Positions 18,685-28,081 of a stretch of DNA of 64,000 bases are shown in pieces. Made by a program: the position numbers and the translations under genes. The notes under the pieces were generated by a model. That model did no database searches. It saw only the letters and a list, made by a program, of their open reading frames with translations, and was not told where the DNA came from. How positions within the stretch are numbered: position 1 is the stretch's first letter; each line of letters opens with the position of its first letter. Source of the DNA: Micromonospora lupini str. Lupac 08 (GTDB taxonomy: Bacteria > Actinomycetota > Actinomycetes > Mycobacteriales > Micromonosporaceae); contig NZ_HF570108.1 of the NCBI RefSeq assembly GCF_000297395.2, positions 6,476,053-6,540,052 on the forward strand, read 5' to 3'.

Positions 18685-21600
18685 GTGTCCCGTTCTCGTC
18701 GTGCCCGTTTACCACTCACCGCTACCCTGCTGTCCCTGGCGCTCGCCTCGACGACCCTGCTCGGGTCGCCGGCGCAGGCGGCCCCGGCCGCAGCGCAGAT
18801 CCCCCCGCGAGACGCGCAGGCCGCGGCTCCGGTCACCCAGGTCGTACCGAAGGCACCGAAGGCCGCAGCGGCCGACCCCTACTCCGTCCTGGTCTTCTCG
18901 AAGACCGCCGGCTTCCGGCACGACGCCATCCCCACCGGCATCGCCGCCATCCAGCAGCTCGGCGCGGCCAACGGGTTCACTGTGGACGCCACCGAGGACG
19001 GCGCGGCGTTCAACGACGCCAACCTCGCCAAGTACAAGGCTGTGATCTGGCTCTCCACCACTGGTGACGTCCTCGACGCCGACCAGCAGGCGGCCTTCGA
19101 GCGGTACGTGCGGGCCGGCGGCGGTTACGCAGGCGTCCACGCCGCCTCGGACACCGAGTACAGCTGGGCCTGGTACGGCGACCTGGTCGGCGCGTACTTC
19201 GCCAACCACCCGCAGAACCAGCAGGCCACCGTCAAGGTGGAGGACCCGGCCCACCCGTCCACCGCCGGACTGCCGGAACGCTGGTCCCGGTTCGACGAGT
19301 GGTACAACTTCCAGACCAACCCCCGGCCGGACGTGCACGTGCTGGCCAGCCTGGACGAGAAGAGCTACACCCCGGGCGCTGGCGCGATGGGCGCCGACCA
19401 CCCGACCGCGTGGTGCCAGGACTTCGACGGTGGTCGCTCCTGGTACACGGGCGGCGGGCACACCCGGGAGTCGTACGCCGAGCCCGAGTTCCTCAAGCAC
19501 CTGCTCGGCGGCATCCAGACGGCGGCCGGCGTGGTCGACGCCGACTGCGGCGCCTCGAAGACCTCCAGCTTCGAGAAGATCACCCTGGACAGCAACACCA
19601 GTAATCCGATGGAGCTGGACATCGCGCCCGACGGCCGGGTCTTCTACATCGAGCGCGACGGCCGGGTGCAGATCATCAAGCCGGACACCGGCAGCACCGT
19701 CACCGCCGTCGACCTGGACGTCTTCACCGGCAACGAGGACGGCCTCATCGGCATCCGGCTCGACCCGGACTTCGCCACCAACAAGTGGGTGTATCTCTAC
19801 TACGCCCCGAACGACGGCGTCACGCGCAACCTGCTGTCCCGGTTCACGGTGACCGGCGACACCATCGACCCGGCGAGCGAGAAGCAGGTGCTGCGGGTCG
19901 ACACCCAGCGCAACACCTGCTGCCACGCGGGCGGCAGCATGACCTTCGACAGCGCCGGCAACCTCTACCTGGCCACCGGTGACAACACCAACCCGTTCGA
20001 GTCGAACGCGTACGCGCCGCTCGACGAGCGTCCGGGCCGTCAGGACTACGACTCGCAGCGCACCGCCGCCAACACGAACGACCTGCGCGGCAAGGTGATC
20101 CGGATCCACCCGGAGGACGACGGGACGTACACCGTTCCGTCGGGCAACCTCTTCGCGCCGGGCACGGCGAAGACCCGTCCCGAGATCTACGCGATGGGCT
20201 TCCGCAACCCGTTCCGGATCGGCACCGACCCCAAGACCGACACCCTGTACGTCGGGGACTACGGGCCGGACGCCAACGCGAACAACCCGGACCGGGGCCC
20301 CCGGGGCCTGGTCGAGTGGAACGTCGTGACCCCCGGCAACTACGGCTGGCCGTACTGCACGGGGACGAACGAGGCGTACAACGACTACACGTTCCCGTCC
20401 GGCCCGAGCGGCCCGAAGTTCGACTGCGCCGCGCCGGTGAACAACTCGCCCAACAACACGGGCCTGACCAACCTCCCGCCGGTCGTCCCGGCCACCGTCG
20501 ACTACGGCTACGCCGGTGACGCGCGGTACCCGGAGATCGGTGGCGGTGGCGCCCCGATGGGCGGCCCGGCCTACCGGTACGACGCCGACCTCAACTCCCC
20601 CCGCAAGTGGCCGGCCTACTACGACGGCAAGGCGCTGCTGGGCGAGTGGAACCAGAACAAGATGTACACGATGCAGATGACCGCCGACGGCAAATCGTTG
20701 GTGGACATCAACCAGCTGCTCACCGGCATGAAGATGATCCGGCCGATGGACTTCGAGTTCGGTCCGGACGGCGCCCTCTACCTGATCGAGTGGGGCACCG
20801 GGTTCGGCGGCAACAACGACGACTCCGGCATCTACCGGATCGACTACACCGCAGGAGACCGCGCACCGATCGCCGCGGCGTCCGCCAACCCGACCTCGGG
20901 CCCGGCGCCGCTCACTGTCACCTTCTCCAGCGCCGGCTCCCGGGACCCGGACGGCGGCGCGCTCACCTACTCCTGGACCTTCGGCGACGGGCAGACCTCC
21001 ACCGAGGCCAACCCGACGCACACGTACGCGACGGCGGGCAACTACACCGCCCAGCTCACCGTGACCAACCCGAAGGGCCGTACCGCGGTGGCCAACGTGC
21101 CGGTGACCGTGGGCAACACCGCACCGACGGTGAGCATCGAGTTCCCGCCGGACGGTGGCTTCTTCAACTGGGGTGACCAGGTCCGCTACACGGTCAAGGT
21201 GACCGACCCCGAGGACGGGCAGATCGACTGCGACCGGGTGAACCTCCAGGTGCTGCTCGGTCACGACGAGCACGCCCACCCGCTGGAGCAGCACACCGGC
21301 TGCACCGGCACGGTCCAGACGTCGCTCGCCTCCGGGCACGGCGCCGAGGCGAACGTCTTCGCGGTCTTCGAGGCCACCTACACCGACGATGGTGGTGCCG
21401 GCGGCGCCGGCGCGCTCACCGGCCGGGACATCGAGATCCTTCAGCCCAAGCAGAAGCAGGCCGAGTACTTCACGGCCACCGGGCGGGTGCCGGGCGGCAC
21501 TGGCGGCGGAGACGCCGGCGTGCAGCGTGAGGCCGGCGCCGACACCGCCGGTGGCGGCCAGAGCATCGCGTTCATCGAGGACGGCGACTGGTGGTCGGTC

Positions 21601-24528
21601 GTCCCGGCGGACCTGACGAACATCACCGAGATCCGGTTCCGGGCCGCGTCGGCCGCCGCTGGCGGTCGGATCGAGGTCCACGCGGGCGCTGTCGACGGAC
21701 CGGTCGTGGCCACGGCCACGGTCCCGTCGACCGGGGCGTGGCAGACGTACACGGACGTGAGCGCGCCGGTCACCGGTGCCGCGAGCGGCTCGCTGTACTT
21801 CGTGGCCCGTGATCCGAACGGCGGAACGGGTTCGCTGTTCAACGTCAACTGGATGGACTTCGTCGGCCGCGGCGTCACCGAGAACGGGCCGCCGGTGGTC
21901 ACCGCCACCGCGACCCCGGCCACCGGCACCGTGCCGGTCACCGTCGCGTTCGACGGCACGGCCACCGACGCCGAGGGCGACACCCCGCTGACGTACGCCT
22001 GGGACTTCGGTGACGGCGGCACGGCATCCACCCTGGACGCCAGCCACACGTACACAAGTGTGGGTGCCTTCACGGCCACCCTCACGGTGACCGACAGCAA
22101 GGGCGCCAAGTCGTACGCCACGGTGCCGGTGCGGGTGAACGCGCCGGACACGTCCTGCTTCGGGGCGCGTTCGGACGACTTCAACGGCACCAGCCTCGAC
22201 AAGGGCCGGTGGACCAGCGTGGTCCGGGAGAACCAGCTCTACTCGGTGTCGGGTGGCGCGCTGAAGCTGCCCACCGGGGTGGGCGACCTCTACGGCGCGC
22301 GCAACGACGCCACCAACCTGGTGCTCCAGGCGGCGCCGACCGGCGCCTGGGAGATGACCACCAAGGTCACTCTGCCGGTGACTGCCAACTACCAGCAGGC
22401 GGGCCTGCTGGTGTACGGCGACGACGACAACTACGCCAAGGTGGACCTGCTCTACAACGGCAGCCGCCGGGTGGAGTTCATCCGGGAGACGGCCGCCACG
22501 CCGCGCAACGACGCCGCCGACGCCACCAACGCACCGGCGGGTGACACCGTGTACCTGCGGATCACCAGCGACGGGACGAACCTGACCGCGGCCGCCTCGG
22601 GCGACGGGCAGACGTTCACCCCGGTCGGCCGTTCGGCCGCGCTCGCCGGCATCACCAACCCGCGGATCGGGGTCTTCGCGCTCAACGGAGGCACCGAGGC
22701 GCCAGTGGTCGACGCCGCGTTCGACTCGTTCGTGGTCACGCCGGACGCCCCGGCCGGCCCGGTCGAGCCGTCGGACGAGTTCACCGGCGACACGCTTGAC
22801 AAGTGCCGGTGGGACGCCGTGACGCGGGAGGACCCGAACGGCTACCGCGTCACCGGTGGCGCGTTGCGGATCGACGTGCCCAACGGTGACATCTACGGCA
22901 CCGACAACACCGGGCCGAAGAACTTCATCCTCCAGACCGCGCCCTCGGGCGACTGGACCCTGGAGACGAAGGTCGACGGCAGCCTGCTGAACGAGCAGTA
23001 CCAGCAGGCGGGTCTGCTCGTGCAGGCGGACGACGACAACTACCTGAAGTTCGACTTCATCGCGGACAACCAGGCCGGCCAGACGGTGACGCGGCGGATC
23101 GAGTTCCGCAGCGAGGTCGGCGGCGTCGTCCAGAACCCGCAGCCGGAGGCGACGAGCCTCACCTCGGCGGTCTGGCACCTGCGGCTGGCCCGCACGGGCG
23201 ACACCTTCACGGCGTCGTACTCGGCCGACGGGACGACCTGGACCACGCTGGAGGCGCTCACCAACAGCGCGGTCGGGGCCACCCCGAAGGTCGGTCTGTT
23301 CACCCTCGGCGCCAACCAGACGGCGTCGAAGACCGCCTCGTTCGACTACTTCCGGCTGAGCACGACTGTCGCCGACGAGACCGCTCCGGTCACGACGGCG
23401 GCGGTGTCCGGCACCCCGACCGAGGGTTGGTACACCGGGCCGGTGACTGTCACGCTGACCGCCGCCGACGAGGCCGGCGGCAGCGGTCTCGCCGGCACGG
23501 AGTACCAGCTGGACGGGGCGACCACCTGGACGGCGTACACCGCTCCGGTGGCGGTGAGCGGCGACGGCGAGCACGAGCTGCGCTACCGCTCGACCGACAA
23601 GGCCGGCAACGTGGAGTCGACGAAGACCGTCTCGGTGAAGATCGACGCCACCGCTCCGGTCACCACTGCGACGTTCGCTCCGGCGAACGACGCGGGCTGG
23701 CACAACGGGACCATCCCGGTGGTGCTGACCTCGACCGACGCCGGTTCCGGGGTCAAGACGGTCGAGTGGTCGCTGGACGGCGGCGCGTGGACGCCGTACA
23801 CGGCGCCGGTCTCCGTGACCGGTGACGGAGAGCACGAGCTGCTGTTCCGGTCGACCGACAAGGCGGGCAACGCCGAGACGCTCAAGTCGGCGGTGCTGCG
23901 CATCGACGGCACCAAGCCGACGCTGCTGGTGTCCGGGATCGCCGACGGCCAGCTCTACGGGGACAGCCAGGACGTCCGGGTGTCCTGGCAGGCCGTCGAC
24001 CCGACCTCGGGCATCGCGTCAGTGGTCGGCCAACTGGACGGCAGGGCGTACGCCAGCGGCACCCTGCAGGCCATGTACGAGCTGCCGCTCGGCCTGCACG
24101 AGCTGACCGTCACCGCGACCGACAAGGCCGGCAACACGACGACCTCGAACGTCCGGTTCTTCGTCACCACCTCGTTCCGGGACATGCAGAACCTGCTGGA
24201 CCGGTTCAAGGCGACGGGGCGGCTCTCGGCCAAGGCGCACAAGCAGTTGACGGCCAAGCTCGACGCGGCCCGTCAGGCCGAGGCGGCCGGCAACGACAAC
24301 AAGGCGATCAAGCAGTTGACCGCATTCCGTGACCTTGCCGCCGACGCCACACTGGTGCCGGAGGCCGAGGTTCGGGACGTCCTGATCCGGGACGCCGACG
24401 CCATGATCGTTCGGCTCGGCGGCACGGCCAGCAAGGCCGGGGTCAAGGCGAACGACGGCGAATCGGTCAAGGGCACCGGACGGCTCGGTGGCGACGCCAC
24501 CCGGCTGGCACCCGGTCGCCAGCTCTGA
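18685..24528 (+). CDS. Giant secreted ThuA / glucose-sorbosone dehydrogenase / PKD / carbohydrate-binding protein
   Basis: 1,947 residues, GTG start after TTGGAGGCGGC. Signal peptide (residues 1-32, ending AQA-A). A ThuA-like domain (about 66-280; VFSKTAGFRHD, GGGYAGVHAASDTEY) is followed by a PQQ-type glucose/sorbosone dehydrogenase propeller (about 295-725; MELDIAPDGRVFYIERDGRV, NTCCHAGGSMTFD, YAMGFRNPFRIGTD, NYGWPYC). Then come PKD (about 735-815; SWTFGDGQT), a CBM6-like domain (about 920-1060), a second PKD (about 1070-1155; YAWDFGDGG), two LamG/DUF1349-like domains (about 1160-1360 and 1365-1560), three Ig-like repeats of chitobiase/OmpL47 type (to about 1825) and a helical end. It is probably an extracellular sugar oxidase or lyase bound to polysaccharide (inference). 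No membrane or cell-wall anchor is seen. Confidence 0.92.
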   Translation: MSRSRRARLPLTATLLSLALASTTLLGSPAQAAPAAAQIPPRDAQAAAPVTQVVPKAPKAAAADPYSVLVFSKTAGFRHDAIPTGIAAIQQLGAANGFTVDATEDGAAFNDANLAKYKAVIWLSTTGDVLDADQQAAFERYVRAGGGYAGVHAASDTEYSWAWYGDLVGAYFANHPQNQQATVKVEDPAHPSTAGLPERWSRFDEWYNFQTNPRPDVHVLASLDEKSYTPGAGAMGADHPTAWCQDFDGGRSWYTGGGHTRESYAEPEFLKHLLGGIQTAAGVVDADCGASKTSSFEKITLDSNTSNPMELDIAPDGRVFYIERDGRVQIIKPDTGSTVTAVDLDVFTGNEDGLIGIRLDPDFATNKWVYLYYAPNDGVTRNLLSRFTVTGDTIDPASEKQVLRVDTQRNTCCHAGGSMTFDSAGNLYLATGDNTNPFESNAYAPLDERPGRQDYDSQRTAANTNDLRGKVIRIHPEDDGTYTVPSGNLFAPGTAKTRPEIYAMGFRNPFRIGTDPKTDTLYVGDYGPDANANNPDRGPRGLVEWNVVTPGNYGWPYCTGTNEAYNDYTFPSGPSGPKFDCAAPVNNSPNNTGLTNLPPVVPATVDYGYAGDARYPEIGGGGAPMGGPAYRYDADLNSPRKWPAYYDGKALLGEWNQNKMYTMQMTADGKSLVDINQLLTGMKMIRPMDFEFGPDGALYLIEWGTGFGGNNDDSGIYRIDYTAGDRAPIAAASANPTSGPAPLTVTFSSAGSRDPDGGALTYSWTFGDGQTSTEANPTHTYATAGNYTAQLTVTNPKGRTAVANVPVTVGNTAPTVSIEFPPDGGFFNWGDQVRYTVKVTDPEDGQIDCDRVNLQVLLGHDEHAHPLEQHTGCTGTVQTSLASGHGAEANVFAVFEATYTDDGGAGGAGALTGRDIEILQPKQKQAEYFTATGRVPGGTGGGDAGVQREAGADTAGGGQSIAFIEDGDWWSVVPADLTNITEIRFRAASAAAGGRIEVHAGAVDGPVVATATVPSTGAWQTYTDVSAPVTGAASGSLYFVARDPNGGTGSLFNVNWMDFVGRGVTENGPPVVTATATPATGTVPVTVAFDGTATDAEGDTPLTYAWDFGDGGTASTLDASHTYTSVGAFTATLTVTDSKGAKSYATVPVRVNAPDTSCFGARSDDFNGTSLDKGRWTSVVRENQLYSVSGGALKLPTGVGDLYGARNDATNLVLQAAPTGAWEMTTKVTLPVTANYQQAGLLVYGDDDNYAKVDLLYNGSRRVEFIRETAATPRNDAADATNAPAGDTVYLRITSDGTNLTAAASGDGQTFTPVGRSAALAGITNPRIGVFALNGGTEAPVVDAAFDSFVVTPDAPAGPVEPSDEFTGDTLDKCRWDAVTREDPNGYRVTGGALRIDVPNGDIYGTDNTGPKNFILQTAPSGDWTLETKVDGSLLNEQYQQAGLLVQADDDNYLKFDFIADNQAGQTVTRRIEFRSEVGGVVQNPQPEATSLTSAVWHLRLARTGDTFTASYSADGTTWTTLEALTNSAVGATPKVGLFTLGANQTASKTASFDYFRLSTTVADETAPVTTAAVSGTPTEGWYTGPVTVTLTAADEAGGSGLAGTEYQLDGATTWTAYTAPVAVSGDGEHELRYRSTDKAGNVESTKTVSVKIDATAPVTTATFAPANDAGWHNGTIPVVLTSTDAGSGVKTVEWSLDGGAWTPYTAPVSVTGDGEHELLFRSTDKAGNAETLKSAVLRIDGTKPTLLVSGIADGQLYGDSQDVRVSWQAVDPTSGIASVVGQLDGRAYASGTLQAMYELPLGLHELTVTATDKAGNTTTSNVRFFVTTSFRDMQNLLDRFKATGRLSAKAHKQLTAKLDAARQAEAAGNDNKAIKQLTAFRDLAADATLVPEAEVRDVLIRDADAMIVRLGGTASKAGVKANDGESVKGTGRLGGDATRLAPGRQL

Positions 24529-24535
24529 TCCGATC

Positions 24536-24575
24536 GAGGCCCCTCCCCGACGCCACGGTGTCGGGGAGGGGCCTC
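24536..24575 (+). terminator. Strong hairpin terminator after the giant secreted protein
   Basis: AGGCCCCTCCCCGAC and its complement GTCGGGGAGGGGCCT form a perfect 15-bp stem with a short loop, starting 8 bases after the stop codon. Confidence 0.85.
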
Positions 24576-24600
24576 CCTCATCCGTAGGGAGGAGATGTCC

Positions 24601-25134
24601 GTGACGGGTATCCGCAAGGTGGTGGCCGCCGTGTTCGCCGGACTGGCCCTGGCCCTGCTCTCCGCTGCCCCGGCGGCCGCCCAGGCCGACAAGCTCAAGT
24701 TGACGGTTGCCGGCGACGGGGCCGAGGGGGTCACCATCCAGGCCACCTACGCCGATGGCCGCCGGCTGGACCAGGTGGTGCGGCTGGTGCTCACCGCCAC
24801 CGGCCCGGACGGGCAGCGGGTCGGTCCGGTGCAGTTGGAGCCGCAGCCCGAGGGGCACGGCTTCTACAGCAGCGGCCCGGTGCTCTCCACCGGCACGTGG
24901 AAGGTGACGGTGAACTCCCCCGCTCCGTTGCAGGGCAAGGCCACCGCCACGGTGCAGGCGAAGGCGGCACAGTCACCGCCGGCGCCCAGGCCGGTCGCGG
25001 TGACCAGGCCGACGGACGGAGGCGGGGTGGGCGGCTGGTGGCCGTTCGCGGCGGGCGGCCTCGTGCTTGTCGCCGCGGCGATGGGGGTGGCCATGCTCTT
25101 CGGCCGCCGCCGCACCGCCACGCCGAACGACTGA
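24601..25134 (+). CDS. Small secreted, C-terminally membrane-anchored protein of unknown function
   Basis: 177 residues from GTG 24601, chosen because GGGAGGAG (24588-24594) stands at the right distance; the ATG at 24595 touches that site. Signal peptide to AQA (about residue 27), then about 95 residues of beta-rich Ig/FixH-like sequence (LKLTVAGDGAEGVTIQATYADGRRLD, STGTWKVTVNSPAP). A Pro/Ala linker follows, then one membrane helix (GGWWPFAAGGLVLVAAAMGVAML) and an Arg-rich cytoplasmic tip. It follows the giant secreted protein behind a terminator and may act with it at the surface (inference). Confidence 0.8.
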   Translation: MTGIRKVVAAVFAGLALALLSAAPAAAQADKLKLTVAGDGAEGVTIQATYADGRRLDQVVRLVLTATGPDGQRVGPVQLEPQPEGHGFYSSGPVLSTGTWKVTVNSPAPLQGKATATVQAKAAQSPPAPRPVAVTRPTDGGGVGGWWPFAAGGLVLVAAAMGVAMLFGRRRTATPND

Positions 25135-25228
25135 CCGACCGGCGCTTCGGCGCCATCCACCGACCGACCGGCGCTTCGGCGCCATCGACGATCGGGCCGG
25201 GCCGCCACGAGCGGCCCGGCCCGTTTGT
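25134..25228 (+). terminator. Triple-hairpin terminator region
   Basis: Two direct 24-base copies (25134-25157 and 25163-25186), each with a GGCGC-TTCG-GCGCC hairpin, precede a longer stem (about 25194-25224, CGGGCCGGGCCGC / GCGGCCCGGCCCG) followed by TTTGT. TTCG loops closed by C-G are exceptionally stable in RNA. Confidence 0.75.
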
Positions 25229-25243
25229 CGTCCGGTCGGCTGG

Positions 25244-25320
25244 TGATCGACTCGCGTTCCGTGAAGTCGGGGCATCCCCGACCGCAGGTCACCCCGCTTT
25301 CAGGAAACGCGAGTGGATCA
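25244..25320. repeat. Dispersed palindromic repeat, family B, copy 2
   Basis: Arms TGATCGACTCGCGTT / AACGCGAGTGGATCA with further pairing (GTGAA..CGGGG / CCCCG..TTCAG). It matches copy 1 at 12096-12172; a stem base pair is G-C in one copy and C-G in the other. It too lies between convergent genes. Confidence 0.85.
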
Positions 25321-25360
25321 CGACCCGCCGACCGGCCGGCGCACCCACCGGCCGGCGCGC

Positions 25361-26314
25361 TCAGAGGACGGCGCGCAGCGCCGCCAGGTCGTCGTCGCTG
25401 GGCTCCCAGGTGCCGGCGGCGGCGTTGGCGTGCACCTGCTCGGGCGTGGTGGCGCCGGCGATCACCGAGGTCACCGCCGGCTGGGCGGCCAGCCCGCCGA
25501 TCGCCACCTGGAGCATCGTCAGACCCCGCTCGTTCGCGTACGCCTCGATCGCCTCGATGGTGTCCCAGTCGGCCGCCGCGAGCCGCTCCGCGTACCGGCC
25601 CCCGCCGGAGAGCCGGCTGCCGGCCGGTGGCTGAGCCTCGCGCTTGTACTTGCCGGTGAGCAGGCCGTTGGCGAGCGGGAAGAACGGCAGCATGCCGAGA
25701 CCGAACCGCTCACACGCCGGGATGATCTCGGTCTCCACGGACCGCTCCAGCAGGCTGTAGTGGTTCTGCGCGCTGATGAAGCGGGACCGGCCGTTGGACG
25801 AGGCGACCCAGTCGGCGTCGGCGATCTGCCAGCCGGCGAAGTTGGAGTTGCCCAGGTAGCGCACCTTGCCGTCGCGGACCAGGTCGTCCAGGGCCGCGAG
25901 GGTCTCGTCGATCGGAGTGCCCGGGTCGGGCTCGTGCATCTGGTACAGGTCGATGTGGTCGGTGCCGAGCCGGCGCAGCGACGCCTCCACCGCGCGGGCG
26001 ATGTAGCGCCGCGCACCGCGTGCGCCGTAGTCCGGTCCGTTGAGGCCGTTCATGTCCATGCCGAACTTGGTGGCCACCACCACGTCGTCCCGGCGTCCCT
26101 TGAGGGCCTGGCCGAGCAGCTCCTCGGAGCCGCCCTGCGGCTCGCCGTAGATGTCGGCGGTGTCGAACAGGTTGATCCCGGCGTCCAGGGCGGCGTCCAC
26201 CACGGCGCGGGTGCCGTCGAGGTCGAGCTTGCGGCCGAAGTTGTTGCAGCCGATTCCGACGACTGACACCACGAGCCCGGAGTCGCCCAGCCGGCGATAG
26301 GTCATCTCAGTCAC
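25361..26314 (-). CDS. Aldo/keto reductase
   Basis: 317 residues from GTG 26314 (GGTGG five bases before); ATG 26305 is an alternative giving 314. NADPH-dependent TIM-barrel reductase of the AKR family. Seen: MTYRRLGDSGLVVSVVGIGCNNFG, catalytic Asp/Tyr in NLFDTADIYG (about residues 50-60), catalytic Lys in VVVATKFGMD, His in DLYQMHEPDPGTP, and the NADP-binding SVIAGATTPEQVHANAAA near the C-terminus. Substrate unknown. It is downstream of the ABC-F gene with a 46-base gap. Confidence 0.93.
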   Translation of the reverse strand: MTEMTYRRLGDSGLVVSVVGIGCNNFGRKLDLDGTRAVVDAALDAGINLFDTADIYGEPQGGSEELLGQALKGRRDDVVVATKFGMDMNGLNGPDYGARGARRYIARAVEASLRRLGTDHIDLYQMHEPDPGTPIDETLAALDDLVRDGKVRYLGNSNFAGWQIADADWVASSNGRSRFISAQNHYSLLERSVETEIIPACERFGLGMLPFFPLANGLLTGKYKREAQPPAGSRLSGGGRYAERLAAADWDTIEAIEAYANERGLTMLQVAIGGLAAQPAVTSVIAGATTPEQVHANAAAGTWEPSDDDLAALRAVL

Positions 26315-26360
26315 GAGATCCACCCTATGCCGGCCGGACGCACCGCTGCCGGGTGACCGC

Positions 26361-28040
26361 TCAGCCCACGTCCCAGACCGGCTCCGGGGTCTCCACCACC
26401 TCGCTGTCGCCACGGAACAGCACGAACCGGTCGAAGGAGCGGGTGAACCACCTGTCGTGGGTGACCGCCACCACCGTCCCCTCGAACGCGTTCAGGCCCG
26501 CCTCCAGGGCCTCCGCGCTGGCCAGGTCGAGGTTGTCGGTGGGCTCGTCGAGCAGCAGCAGGGTCGCGCCGGACAACTCCAGCAGCAGCACCAGGAACCG
26601 GGCCTGCTGCCCGCCGGAGAGGGTGCCGAAGCGCTGGTCGCCCTGCCCGGCCAGCTCGTAGCGACTGAGCACGCCCATCGCCGCGTGCCGGTCCATCCCC
26701 TGGCGGTGTTCGTCACCCCGCCACAGGATCTCGACGAGCGTCTTCGCCGTCAGCTCCGGTCGGTCGTGGGTCTGGGAGAAGTGGCCGGGGCGGACCCGCG
26801 CGCCCAGCCGGACCGCGCCGTCGTGCGCCACCGGGGCGAGTGCGGCCGCCCCGTCGACCGGCCCGTTCGCCGGATCGGGATCGGTGCCGCCCCGGGCCAG
26901 CAGCCGCAGGAAGTGCGACTTGCCGGTGCCGTTGGCACCGAGCACCGCCACCCGGTCGCCGTACCAGATCTCCAGGTCGAAGGGGAAGGTCAGGCCGTCG
27001 AGCTCAAGCTGGTCGCAGACGACCGCGCGCTTGCCGGTCCGCCCGCCGGTCAGCCGCATCCGAATGTCCTGGTCCTTCGGCGGTACGGGCGGCGGCCCGG
27101 CCTCCTCGAACTTGCGTAACCGGGTCTGCGCGGCCTGGTAGCGCGAGGCCAGCCCGTCGTTGTACGCGGCCTTCTGCTTGTACATCAGCATCAGCTCGCG
27201 CAGCTTCTGGTGCTCCTCGTCCCAGCGCCGACGCAGCTCGTCGAGGCGGGCGTGCCGGGCCACCCGCGCCTCGTGCCAACTGGCGAAGCCACCGGGGTGC
27301 ACCCACGCGCTGCCGCCCTCGACGGCCACCACCCGGTCGGCGCTCTGGGCCAGCAGCTCGCGGTCGTGCGAGACGTAGAGCACCGACTTCGTCGACTCGC
27401 GCAGTCGCGCCTCCAGCCAGCGTTTGCCGGGCACGTCGAGGAAGTTGTCCGGCTCGTCGAGCAGCAGCACCTCGTCCGGGCCGCGCAGCAGCAGCTCCAG
27501 AGCGAAGCGCTTCTGCTGGCCGCCGGAGAGGGTACGCACCGGCCGGTCCCGGACGGCGTCCCAGGGCTGGTGGAGCACGATCGTCGCGACGGTGTCGAAG
27601 AGCACCTCGGCGTCGTACCCGCCGGCCTCGCCCCACGCGCCGAGCGCGTCGGCGTACGCCAACTGGGCCTTGCCTGCGGCGCTGCTGAACTTGCCGCGGA
27701 CCTCGGCGGCCCGCATGGCCGTCTCGGTCTCGGCGAGCCGGCTGCCGGCCGCGCGCAGCGGCGGTGGGGCCAGCGACAGCGCCAGATCGGCAAGTGTCGT
27801 CTCGTCGCCGATCATGCCGATGAACTGGCGCATCACGCCCAGCCCGCCGGCCCGCGCGACGGTGCCGGTACGCACCGGCAGGTCACCGGCGACCATCCGC
27901 AGCAGGGTCGTCTTCCCCGCGCCGTTCGGGCCGACCAGGGCGACCTTGCTGCCCTCCCCGACCCGGAACGACACGTCGGCGAAGAGTTCCCGACCGTCGG
28001 GCAGGATGTGCCCGACCGCTGCCACGTCCACGTATCCCAC
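26361..28040 (-). CDS. ABC-F family ATPase (ribosome-associated type)
   Basis: 559 residues if started at GTG 28040 (GYVDVAAVG); GTG 28031 is possible, and the ribosome site is weak. Two ABC domains, no membrane segments. First: Walker A GPNGAGKTT, signature LSGGQQKR, Walker B VLLLDEPDNFLD. Second: GANGTGKSH, LSGGQQARF, LLLLDEPTDNLD. Between them is a charged helical linker (RRRWDEEHQKLRELMLMYKQKAAYN), the P-site tRNA interaction motif region of this family. ABC-F proteins act on stalled or antibiotic-bound ribosomes; whether this one gives resistance or is housekeeping cannot be told here. It follows the methyltransferase gene by 41 bases. Confidence 0.93.
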   Translation of the reverse strand: MGYVDVAAVGHILPDGRELFADVSFRVGEGSKVALVGPNGAGKTTLLRMVAGDLPVRTGTVARAGGLGVMRQFIGMIGDETTLADLALSLAPPPLRAAGSRLAETETAMRAAEVRGKFSSAAGKAQLAYADALGAWGEAGGYDAEVLFDTVATIVLHQPWDAVRDRPVRTLSGGQQKRFALELLLRGPDEVLLLDEPDNFLDVPGKRWLEARLRESTKSVLYVSHDRELLAQSADRVVAVEGGSAWVHPGGFASWHEARVARHARLDELRRRWDEEHQKLRELMLMYKQKAAYNDGLASRYQAAQTRLRKFEEAGPPPVPPKDQDIRMRLTGGRTGKRAVVCDQLELDGLTFPFDLEIWYGDRVAVLGANGTGKSHFLRLLARGGTDPDPANGPVDGAAALAPVAHDGAVRLGARVRPGHFSQTHDRPELTAKTLVEILWRGDEHRQGMDRHAAMGVLSRYELAGQGDQRFGTLSGGQQARFLVLLLELSGATLLLLDEPTDNLDLASAEALEAGLNAFEGTVVAVTHDRWFTRSFDRFVLFRGDSEVVETPEPVWDVG

Positions 28041-28081
28041 GCCGGGATCCTGCCCCAGCGAGGGCCGGGAGGGACATCCAA

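Noticed and set aside
18709..23835. Open frame of 1,708 codons on the minus strand
   Set aside because: Shadow of the giant secreted protein, whose domains are clear on the plus strand.
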